From a virus, in IMG/VR virus record IMGVR_UViG_3300028859_000060, positions 1 through 23,375 of that record: a DNA stretch of 23,375 nucleotides; one strand, given 5' to 3'. The first letter of the stretch is position 1. The number at the start of each line of letters is the position of its first letter. The notes beneath the pieces are model-generated. The model was not told the DNA's origin. It saw only the letters and a program-made list of their open reading frames with translations, and did not search any database. Positions 13,277 through 19,648 of this stretch are shown in pieces. Both the position numbers and the translations under genes were made by a program.

Positions 13277-13567
13277 ATGCTATGGGTTATTAAACAAAGA
13301 AGTGATTATCTTACTCTTCGTAGTGATTTAATAACAATACATCGAAAAGAATCTCATCGCTCTTGCGGAGATGAAGTAGCAAATGCATTTAATTCAATGG
13401 TTTGTAAAACTGTTAATCAGTTGGATTCCATTTTTGGAGTTGGATATATACAAAAATATTGCACAGAACCAGAGTCAATGTATATATCAGAAAAAAATAT
13501 TTCCAGAGCGAATAGAATTTTGAAGAGATTGGAGCACGAATACTTGATTAAAAAATTAGCAGAATAA
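13277..13567 (+). CDS. Small helical protein of unknown function, member of the C-terminal-helix family
   Basis: This 96-residue protein has a good Shine-Dalgarno sequence (aaggag, 13264-13269, 7 bases from the ATG). It starts MLWVIKQRSDYLTLRSDL and ends ISRANRILKRLEHEYLIKKLAE. Although it is on the plus strand, its last helix and KKLAE ending match the minus-strand genes at 9319-10627. Function unknown. Confidence 0.6.
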   Translation: MLWVIKQRSDYLTLRSDLITIHRKESHRSCGDEVANAFNSMVCKTVNQLDSIFGVGYIQKYCTEPESMYISEKNISRANRILKRLEHEYLIKKLAE

Positions 13568-13575
13568 AGGAAATT

Positions 13576-13761
13576 ATGACACTTGACGCAGTAATTGAAA
13601 ATTTAAACCATACTATTGATGGAAAATTGAAATTGCATAAAGAATTGGTTTCAGCAAATAGTGCTATTTCTAATGTTGTTGCAAAGTTTTTGGAAATCAA
13701 TATTTGGGAACTAAAAACAATTCTTGGAGATTTAAATACTTTAAAAGAGGAGAAGCAATGA
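13576..13761 (+). CDS. Small helical protein of unknown function
   Basis: This 61-residue protein starts at an ATG with aaagga upstream. It is predicted to be mainly helix, possibly a coiled coil (LDAVIENLNHTIDGKLKLHK, ending LKTILGDLNTLKEEKQ). The stop overlaps the next start (ATGA), so translation is probably coupled with the 13758 gene. It lacks the L-x-x-K-L ending. Not recognised. Confidence 0.55.
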   Translation: MTLDAVIENLNHTIDGKLKLHKELVSANSAISNVVAKFLEINIWELKTILGDLNTLKEEKQ

Positions 13762-14132
13762 GTACAAGATCAGCAATCATTCGTCAAACAGAAGATGGCA
13801 CATATGAAGGAATCTACTGTCACTTTGACGGTTATTTGGAAGGAGTTGGTGCGACTCTGAAAGAGTATTATATTAATCCCAAGAAAGTTGCATTTCTAAT
13901 GGCACTTGGAGATTTATCATCTCTTGCAGAGAATGTTATGCCAACAAGATTCCATTCACTTGATAATCCAGAAAAAGGAGTTACTGTTGCGTATATGCGT
14001 GATCTCGGAGAAACTGATTGTGAGAAGAAAATTGGAAAGACGATCAAATCAGTTGCAAAACAAATTGAAAATAATGGTTATGTTTATGTATTCAAAGATG
14101 GAATTTGGAAGTGCAATGGAAAGAAATTTTAA
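13758..14132 (+). CDS. Phage protein of unknown function, possibly widespread
   Basis: This 124-residue protein starts MSTRSAIIRQTEDGTYEGIY and continues CHFDGYLEGVGATLKEYY, then ALGDLSSLAE. I recall this N-terminal pattern from many phage and bacterial small proteins of unknown function. The rest is alpha/beta, with a Gly/Tyr-rich C-terminal hairpin (NNGYVYVFKDGIWKCN). I chose the start at 13758 because gaggag (13746-13751) precedes it and the ATG overlaps the upstream stop; the frame upstream of it has no such site. No catalytic residues can be named. Confidence 0.75.
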   Translation: MSTRSAIIRQTEDGTYEGIYCHFDGYLEGVGATLKEYYINPKKVAFLMALGDLSSLAENVMPTRFHSLDNPEKGVTVAYMRDLGETDCEKKIGKTIKSVAKQIENNGYVYVFKDGIWKCNGKKF

Positions 14133-14144
14133 CGTTGACTGATT

Positions 14145-14176
14145 AAAATGGCCAGAAATTCTCTGACCATTTTTTG
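14145..14176 (+). terminator. Terminator with TGGCCAGA-type stem
   Basis: aaaatggccaga pairs with tctgaccatttt with one mismatch around a short loop, followed by a T run. It belongs to the same sequence family as the terminators at 15292 and 19606. Confidence 0.8.
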
Positions 14177-14211
14177 AATTAGCCTGAACCCAATATTGAA
14201 AGAGAAGGAAT

Positions 14212-14682
14212 ATGAGCACGTACAGAGAACTCATCGCACAGCGCTTGAACATCGAGAACGAGTGCTTCAAACTTTCCAAGGAAGCATTCAACAAGCTTCA
14301 GGACGCTCGTGTTATCCATGACGAAAACTGGAGACCGGATTTTGACTGGAGGTTTCCAGATGAAGACACTGAGGATCGGCTCAACCCGGCTCAAGGGTAC
14401 AAGTTTCACGAGGACGAGGTTACAACCAATGGAATCTGCCTCAATGGGTATAAGTACGTTGGTGGTGGGGAGAACTACTATGTCAGTATCGTCGTCCCTT
14501 TCGACTGTATCGACAACCTTGATTTATTCATTGAAGAGCGGCGTGTCTTTTACGCAGCCAAAGCGAAGAAACACAGGGAAGCCCGTCAGGCGTATCTCGC
14601 TGCACAGAAGATTGAACAAGCAGAGCATGACCGCTTGATGTATGAACGTCTGAAAACTCAGTTTGAAGGAGCTGCACAATGA
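14212..14682 (+). CDS. Protein of unknown function with C-terminal charged helix (G+C-rich cassette, gene 1)
   Basis: This 156-residue protein starts MSTYRELIAQRLNIENECFK, a helix, followed by an acidic/aromatic middle with DENWRPDFDWRFPDEDTEDR and GYKYVGGGENYYVSIVVPFD. It ends with a long Ala/Arg/Glu helix whose tail reads YERLKTQFEGAAQ. That tail matches the next gene's YERLKAKFEMKG. Its base and codon use is visibly more G+C-rich than that of the surrounding genes. The stop overlaps the next ATG. Function unknown. Confidence 0.65.
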   Translation: MSTYRELIAQRLNIENECFKLSKEAFNKLQDARVIHDENWRPDFDWRFPDEDTEDRLNPAQGYKFHEDEVTTNGICLNGYKYVGGGENYYVSIVVPFDCIDNLDLFIEERRVFYAAKAKKHREARQAYLAAQKIEQAEHDRLMYERLKTQFEGAAQ

Positions 14683-15134
14683 ACTACACAATTCTTGCAT
14701 ACAAACCAGACTCTGACGACTACTGCATGGGGTGTGTCAGGGCCAGATACTCTGCTGACTTTGAATATCGCTGCACTGAAAGTCGAGAAGAGGCTGTCAA
14801 ATTCATCATTGAAAAGTTGAAGGCTAATAAGAAAATGGAGTTCAATGAATCAGGATACGAAATAACCATCCTCATCAATGGCAAGGAAGTCGATTCAGGC
14901 ACATGGCTTGATGAAACTGAAACGTGGGATTATTCAGATAAGGAGACCGCCCAATCGATGATGCAGGAGGCTGAAGCGATGCTTGGGAGTGAAGAAGCAG
15001 ATGCTAAGGCAAAAGCTGAGGCCGCTGAGGAGGCTCAGAAGGCCGCTGACAAGGTTCGTAAGGCGCAGGAGAAGGAAGAGAACGACGCGAAAGAGTACGA
15101 ACGTCTCAAAGCAAAATTTGAAATGAAAGGATAA
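14679..15134 (+). CDS. Protein of unknown function with C-terminal coiled coil (G+C-rich cassette, gene 2)
   Basis: This 151-residue protein has an N-terminal alpha/beta domain: MNYTILAYKPDSDDYCMGCV, then a strand-helix with CTESREEAVKFIIEKL and YEITILINGKEV. From about residue 95 it is a strongly Ala/Lys/Glu-rich coiled coil ending EYERLKAKFEMKG. The shared tail with the upstream gene implies duplication of the end or a shared partner. It is coupled by the ATGA overlap and has the same G+C-rich codon use. Not recognised. Confidence 0.65.
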   Translation: MNYTILAYKPDSDDYCMGCVRARYSADFEYRCTESREEAVKFIIEKLKANKKMEFNESGYEITILINGKEVDSGTWLDETETWDYSDKETAQSMMQEAEAMLGSEEADAKAKAEAAEEAQKAADKVRKAQEKEENDAKEYERLKAKFEMKG

Positions 15135-15136
15135 CT

Positions 15137-15235
15137 ATGTTGATTGCTATCGCATTCGTTGTGTTATTCGTGACTTGTTTGAGAGAAGAGGCACACAGTA
15201 ATAAAAAACAAAGAACTGATTCGACTGTTGCTTGA
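15137..15235 (+). CDS. Very small single-pass membrane protein
   Basis: This 32-residue protein starts 2 bases after the previous stop, with aagga (15127-15131) upstream. Residues 2-15 (LIAIAFVVLFVTCL) are hydrophobic, enough for a short membrane helix, followed by a charged tail REEAHSNKKQRTD. It resembles the tiny phage membrane proteins found in accessory regions. Function unknown. It is the second such protein in this region. Confidence 0.55.
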   Translation: MLIAIAFVVLFVTCLREEAHSNKKQRTDSTVA

Positions 15236-15291
15236 AGAATACCCTAGTGGGAAGACTGGGAAACCGTGCCATCTTCTGGGATGATTAAATT

Positions 15292-15321
15292 AAAATAGCC
15301 AGATAATTTCTGGCCATTTTT
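15292..15321 (+). terminator. Terminator with TGGCCAGA-type stem
   Basis: aaaatagccaga pairs with tctggccatttt (one A-C mismatch near the base) around a 5-base loop, followed by T. It ends the 14212-15235 group and insulates the next operon. Confidence 0.8.
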
Positions 15322-15334
15322 GCATTGGAGAAAT

Positions 15335-15652
15335 ATGATTGAATTGCCATATATGAAAAGCAGAGAATGGCTGAAAAGACAATGTGAAAATTTTTCGTCA
15401 TTAGTTACAACAGATTTGTATGCTGGTATGCCAGCATACAAACTTCACAGATACATATTAATTAGAGGAATTCTCTTTAATATAGAAACTGACATTAATC
15501 AGTGGCAACGATTGGATCGTTGTCGTCGGAACCAAACAACTGGAATTTTTTTAAAAGGAAAAGCAGCGGTCCATCGTCGTCATACTAACAAACTAAATAA
15601 ACGTATTAATAAATTATATAATATTCTGTTGATTGATAAATTATCGATATGA
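15335..15652 (+). CDS. Small basic protein of unknown function, possible member of the C-terminal-helix family
   Basis: The protein has 105 residues from the ATG at 15335, with ggaga at 15327-15331. It is basic throughout, with REWLKRQCENFSSL, a Tyr-rich middle LYAGMPAYKLHRYILIRG and a basic cluster LDRCRRNQTTGIFLKGK. It ends HTNKLNKRINKLYNILLIDKLSI, a variant of the shared terminal helix. The DNA for LYAGMPAYK forms a perfect 10-bp inverted repeat (15417-15440). The stop overlaps the next ATG. It may bind nucleic acid. Confidence 0.55.
   Translation: MIELPYMKSREWLKRQCENFSSLVTTDLYAGMPAYKLHRYILIRGILFNIETDINQWQRLDRCRRNQTTGIFLKGKAAVHRRHTNKLNKRINKLYNILLIDKLSI
15417..15440. repeat. Perfect 10-bp inverted repeat in coding sequence
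   Basis: tgtatgctgg and ccagcataca flank the 4-base loop tatg. It could form a hairpin in the mRNA or be a site for a dimeric protein. No terminator tail. Confidence 0.9.
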
Positions 15653-15900
15653 CAAAAAATGAATTACATATATACGAGTTGAGCGAATGGCCAAAAAAAT
15701 ATAAAGTCATTATTAATTTAATATGTCCAATTATTGGATATTGGCTGCACCTAAATAACGAAATTAATTTAAAATTAAATGAAATTACTATAGATGTTGA
15801 TAATGCTGTGCAAATTGGAAGAATATTTGCATCAAATGAAATTAATGAAAAGATAGATAATCTTTTTACTCTAATTATGATAGCAAAGTTTATAGAATGA
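15649..15900 (+). CDS. Small helical protein of unknown function
   Basis: This 83-residue protein is coupled by ATGA overlaps at both ends. Segments include LSEWPKKYKVIINLICPIIG, the strand/helix EITIDVDNAVQIGRIFASN and the tail FTLIMIAKFIE. The ending is a weak variant of the L-x-x-K-L-x-x pattern, with Phe for Leu. Function unknown; it is probably expressed with its neighbours from one mRNA. Confidence 0.5.
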   Translation: MTKNELHIYELSEWPKKYKVIINLICPIIGYWLHLNNEINLKLNEITIDVDNAVQIGRIFASNEINEKIDNLFTLIMIAKFIE

Positions 15901-16175
15901 AAAATTCATATCAAGAATTAGAAAAACGATATAAATTATTGATGGGTTATATTCACGAATATTATATAAAATGTGATTATACTTATCCTTACATTATTTC
16001 TCTAGAAGAAGATGCATTTCTTAATAATGAATATAAATTATATAATTATTATTATTTCTTTATAAAAACAGTTAACGATATGCACTCTCACACCCGAAAA
16101 ATTAAATATAAACAGATAGTTAACTTAATGACTGAAATAGAAAATTATTTGTTAGAATGGAGATTATCATCATGA
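15897..16175 (+). CDS. Small Tyr-rich helical protein, member of the C-terminal-helix family
   Basis: This 92-residue protein is very rich in Tyr and Asn (YELHEYYIKCDYTYPYI-like composition) with basic patches. It ends YKQIVNLMTEIENYLLEWRLSS, matching the family pattern with Arg in place of Lys. Its ATG overlaps the upstream stop and its stop overlaps the next ATG. Function unknown. Confidence 0.55.
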   Translation: MKNSYQELEKRYKLLMGYIHEYYIKCDYTYPYIISLEEDAFLNNEYKLYNYYYFFIKTVNDMHSHTRKIKYKQIVNLMTEIENYLLEWRLSS

Positions 16176-16429
16176 CTATTTCTCAAAGATATAAATTTTT
16201 ATATACACAAATTAGAAAAATAAGTAATGCATATAATTTTCTTATTAAAGATGTAGAATTTCAAGAAATTTTAGATATATTGTCTGACTTGAAAAGAAGC
16301 ATTTATAATTAGGACAACGGATATTATCACTATTTAAGCGCAAAAGAACAATATGATTATCAGGAAGTATTAATTAATAAATTGGATGATTTAGAAAATA
16401 AAATTCTACTTTTTAAGTTGGCTCGATGA
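16172..16429 (+). pseudogene. Small family gene interrupted by an in-frame amber codon
   Basis: From the ATG at 16172 the frame encodes MTISQRYKFLYTQIRKISNA and continues to TAG at 16310-16312, giving 46 residues. The same frame stays open after TAG (DNGYYHYLSAKEQYDYQEVL) and ends NKILLFKLAR at TGA 16427-16429. The terminal helix matches the family, so an 85-residue gene seems to have been broken by one nonsense change. Other genes here end in TAG (for example 1908), so genome-wide TAG recoding is unlikely. Suppression or sequencing error remain possible. It overlaps the upstream stop by ATGA. Confidence 0.6.
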
Positions 16430-16446
16430 GAGATTTATTTGAACGA

Positions 16447-16454
16447 TATAAATA
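16447..16454 (+). promoter_or_regulatory. T4-type late promoter TATAAATA
   Basis: An exact TATAAATA lies 45 bases before the reductase ATG, overlapping the left arm of the 16452-16489 hairpin. The expected start, about 6 bases after it, lies inside that arm, so the late RNA would lack a complete stem. Confidence 0.55.
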
Positions 16455-16489
16455 TAACGAAAGAGACTATTATCTCTCTTTCGTTATAT
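16452..16489 (+). other. 15-bp perfect hairpin in the 5' region of the reductase gene
   Basis: atataacgaaagaga (16452-16466) pairs exactly with tctctttcgttatat (16475-16489) around an 8-base loop. The Shine-Dalgarno sequence agga follows at once. There is no T run, so it is not a classical terminator. Read-through RNA would form it, and late RNA would not. Confidence 0.85.
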
Positions 16490-16498
16490 AAGGAAAAA

Positions 16499-17401
16499 AT
16501 GAAGATATATGTGTTGGGCTGTGCTGGAATGCTTGGGAATGCTTTATATAAATATTTTACAAACAAACAGAATTATGTTTTTGCAACAGATATTAATTTA
16601 ATTGATAAATGGCTTTATTATAGAGATGTCAAAGATTATGAAGGAATGCTCCGAGATGTAACTATATTTAAGCCTAATGTGATTATTAATCTTGCTGCAA
16701 TGACTGACTTAGAAGAATGCGAACTTAATGCTAGAGAATCTATGGAAGTAAATGCTATTGGCTCTGCTAATTGTGCAGCTTTAGCAAGACTTCAAAATGT
16801 TCCATATGTTTACATAAGTACTGCTGGAATATTTGATGGTTCACAAGAAGAGTATTCAGAAGAAGATATTCCCAACCCTCTTAGTTGGTATGCAAAGTCT
16901 AAATATCAAGGTGAACTTTTTGCTGAAACTGCTCCAAAGCATATTATATTACGTTGCGGTTGGCAAATGGGAGGATGTAATGCAGACAAAAAATTTATTT
17001 ATAAAATTATGAAGCAATTAAAATCTGGAGTTACAGAATTAAATGTAGTGCAAGATAAATTAGGAAGCCCAACATATACCATAGATTTTACAAAACAAAT
17101 TGAAAAAATGCTCCAAACAAAATCATATGGAATATGGAATGCTGTTTGCCAAGGAAATGCAAGTAGATACGATGTTGCTATTGAATTAATAAAATTACTT
17201 AATTTAGAAAATACCATTAAAGTAAACATAGTTGCATCTGATTTTTTTTCTGAGACATTTTTTGCTCCCAGACCAGCGAGTGAAAAATTAATAACAAATA
17301 AAATTAAAAATTCAGGATTATATGTAATGAGACACTGGAAAGAATGTCTTAAAGATTATATTACAAATAATCCAGATTACTTTACATTGGATGAAAAATA
17401 A
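16499..17401 (+). CDS. RmlD-like sugar-nucleotide reductase (short-chain dehydrogenase fold)
   Basis: The protein has 300 residues from the ATG at 16499. That start leaves the Rossmann motif GCAGMLG at 7-13 near the N-terminus and has agga just upstream; an open extension back to 16439 crosses the hairpin. NAAMTDLEECE-like loops, the STAGIF strand (107-112) and Y131-x-x-x-K135 (YAKSK) match the extended SDR family, near dTDP-4-dehydrorhamnose reductase. It would reduce a 4-keto sugar nucleotide with NAD(P)H in the cytoplasm. The next gene, a glycosyltransferase, overlaps its stop (TAATG), so the two probably make or attach one glycan. Exact substrate unknown. Confidence 0.85.
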   Translation: MKIYVLGCAGMLGNALYKYFTNKQNYVFATDINLIDKWLYYRDVKDYEGMLRDVTIFKPNVIINLAAMTDLEECELNARESMEVNAIGSANCAALARLQNVPYVYISTAGIFDGSQEEYSEEDIPNPLSWYAKSKYQGELFAETAPKHIILRCGWQMGGCNADKKFIYKIMKQLKSGVTELNVVQDKLGSPTYTIDFTKQIEKMLQTKSYGIWNAVCQGNASRYDVAIELIKLLNLENTIKVNIVASDFFSETFFAPRPASEKLITNKIKNSGLYVMRHWKECLKDYITNNPDYFTLDEK

Positions 17402-19590
17402 TGAATTCAACACAAGATTGCATATTGGGAGTATTGTCAGGGACAAAATATGTTTTGAAGTATGAAGGTATTGAAGCATATTTAGTGTCTATAAAAAAGA
17501 GTGGGTTTAAAGGTAGAAAAGTGATGATCGTGTGGAACATCCATCCCATTGCACGAAAATTATTACAAGAATATGGTTTTGAATTAATTGATGTAAAGTC
17601 AAAATCTCATAATGAATCATTCTTTCATGCTAGAATAAGAGTAGCCCAAGAGTATCTTGGAAATCATTATAAAGAATTTCGTTACATTTTCTGGTTGGAT
17701 ATCAAAGATGTAGTTCTGCAATCTGATCCAAGTATTTGGATGGAAGAAAATATTGGAAATTATAAATTAGTTGGGTCCACAGAATGTGTAACTATTGAGC
17801 AAGAAGAAACTAATCAGTTATGGGCCAGAGACGTGCTTGGAAAAGATCGTTACGAAGAAATAAAAAATGAAGAAGTAATTAATGGTGGAACTTTTGCTGG
17901 AGAGGCAAAATTAATTGCAGAATTGTTTCATCAGACTTATTTAATTACAAAAGAATATTCTGGACCTCATCCTCCGTGCCAACCAGCAATAAATTATGTT
18001 TTTAGACAGCACCCATTTTCAGATCATTTGTATATTCCTAGATGGTCTAAAAGTTTTGCAGCATGTTTACATCCAGTTTGGTCATGGAGCGCCAGAGAAA
18101 AATTAAGATTCTATTTAAGAGATAAACCCCCAGTGCTTAATATGGAAACTGGTATTTTATATCCTGGAACAATCAGTGATCCAAAAAATGATATGATTGC
18201 TTTTAATCGTTATTCATTGGAGATAATTTCTGCTGAAGCAGGACCAATGATTGGCTGCGAATGCGTAAAATCGACAAACACTAAACCATTTGCCATAGTT
18301 CATGGATATGATAGAGATTGGCAGATAAGGGAATTAATGGAATCAAAATATACAATGGAGTATAAAGTGAATAATAAAGTTTCTATTTTTACACCAACAC
18401 ATAATTCTGAATTTTTACCAGAAATTTATAAAAGTTTGCAAGCACAAACAGACCCAGATTGGGAATGGATTATCATTTATAATCATGACGGGAAACCATT
18501 AACTTTTAATGATGACAGAGTAAAAGGATATGTAGTTTACAATGTTCCAGAATGGGTTGGTCCTCTAAAAGCAATGGCATGTGAAAAAGCTACAGGAGAT
18601 ATTCTTTTAGAACTCGATCATGATGATTTACTTATGCCAACAGCTATTGAAGAAGTAAAAAAAGCATTTGAAGATCCTGAAGTTGGATTTGCATATTCAA
18701 ATACTATTCATTGCACTGGAGATTATCAAAAAATTGATAGATTTAGCACTTATTATGGATGGAAATATAGAGAAGTAGAATTTCAAGGACATATTTTAGA
18801 TGAGCATATTTCATTTGAACCTACTCCTGAGTCTATATCTAGAATTTGGTTTGCTCCAAACCATTTAAGAGCATTTCGACGTTCAGCTTATGATAGTGTA
18901 GGCGGATATAATATGGAAATGAGAATTTTAGATGATTTGGATTTAATGTGTAAGTTGTATAGAGTTACAAAATTTAAGCATATAGACAAAGGGTTATATA
19001 TCTATCGAGTACATGGAAACAACACTTGGATAAAATATAATGCAGAAATTCAAAACAACGTTTATAGAATTTATGATCAATATATAGAAAGTTTGGCAGA
19101 AACTTGGGCTGAAAATTCTGGTCTTAAAAAAATAGAAGTTGGCGGAAGAATGGCTGCTAAATTTGGTTATGAAACTGTAGATTTAAAAGACGCAGATATT
19201 ATGTGTGATTTAAATGGAAGATGGCCATATGCAGATAGTTCTGTTGGAGTAATTAGATCATTTGATGTTTTTGAGCATTTGCTTGATCCAATTCATACTA
19301 TGAAAGAACTTCAAAGAGTATTAGCGCCAGGAGGTTGGGCATTTATACAGGTTCCCAGCACAGACGGAAGAGGAGCTTTCCAAGATCCTACGCATAAATC
19401 TTTCTGGAATATTAATTCTTTTAAATATTATACTGAAGCTAATATGGCAAAATATATTGATAATCCAGTTAGATTTCAAGCACCTAGATTATATGACACA
19501 GATAGAAATCCAGACGGAGTAATTTGGACTAGAGCGCATTTAATTTGTTGTAAAGATGGGTATCGTCCTTGTGGAGCATTAGATATTTAA
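17401..19590 (+). CDS. Three-domain glycosyltransferase / GT2 glycosyltransferase / methyltransferase
   Basis: This 729-residue protein has three parts. Residues 1-320 are a GT-A-like transferase with FWLDIKDVV (Asp100-x-x-Asp103, metal site) and GGTFAGE. Residues ~324-560 are a family 2 glycosyltransferase: VSIFTPTHNSEFLPEIYKSL, the LDHDD metal motif with Asp406-x-Asp408, and a late LDDLDLMCKL segment. Residues ~575-729 are a class I SAM-methyltransferase-like domain with DLNGRWPY and DVFEHLLDPIHTMKEL, then a PGGW strand, but no clear GxGxG loop. Such proteins build or modify polysaccharide or glycosylate phage proteins or DNA. The coupled RmlD-like gene suggests an unusual sugar. Fusion of three activities is notable. 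Target unknown. Confidence 0.85.
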   Translation: MNSTQDCILGVLSGTKYVLKYEGIEAYLVSIKKSGFKGRKVMIVWNIHPIARKLLQEYGFELIDVKSKSHNESFFHARIRVAQEYLGNHYKEFRYIFWLDIKDVVLQSDPSIWMEENIGNYKLVGSTECVTIEQEETNQLWARDVLGKDRYEEIKNEEVINGGTFAGEAKLIAELFHQTYLITKEYSGPHPPCQPAINYVFRQHPFSDHLYIPRWSKSFAACLHPVWSWSAREKLRFYLRDKPPVLNMETGILYPGTISDPKNDMIAFNRYSLEIISAEAGPMIGCECVKSTNTKPFAIVHGYDRDWQIRELMESKYTMEYKVNNKVSIFTPTHNSEFLPEIYKSLQAQTDPDWEWIIIYNHDGKPLTFNDDRVKGYVVYNVPEWVGPLKAMACEKATGDILLELDHDDLLMPTAIEEVKKAFEDPEVGFAYSNTIHCTGDYQKIDRFSTYYGWKYREVEFQGHILDEHISFEPTPESISRIWFAPNHLRAFRRSAYDSVGGYNMEMRILDDLDLMCKLYRVTKFKHIDKGLYIYRVHGNNTWIKYNAEIQNNVYRIYDQYIESLAETWAENSGLKKIEVGGRMAAKFGYETVDLKDADIMCDLNGRWPYADSSVGVIRSFDVFEHLLDPIHTMKELQRVLAPGGWAFIQVPSTDGRGAFQDPTHKSFWNINSFKYYTEANMAKYIDNPVRFQAPRLYDTDRNPDGVIWTRAHLICCKDGYRPCGALDI

Positions 19591-19605
19591 ATACAAAAAC
19601 AAATA

Positions 19606-19636
19606 AAAAATGGCCAGATAAAATCTGGCCATTTTT
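19606..19636. terminator. Bidirectional terminator with TGGCCAGA-type stem
   Basis: A perfect 14-bp stem (aaaaatggccagat with atctggccattttt) and a 3-base loop end both the glycan operon and the converging structural genes. It is the strongest of three related terminators. Confidence 0.95.
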
Positions 19637-19648
19637 ATTGAATTTAAA

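Noticed and set aside
16172-16312. Use of TAG as a sense codon throughout this phage
   Set aside because: Other credible genes end in TAG, such as the one ending at 1908 and the GIY-YIG gene at 10636, and no other gene needs TAG readthrough.
16439-16498. N-terminal extension of the reductase to 16439
   Set aside because: It runs through the late promoter and the 15-bp hairpin, has no ribosome binding site, and would put 20 unrelated residues before a Rossmann motif that normally lies at the N-terminus.
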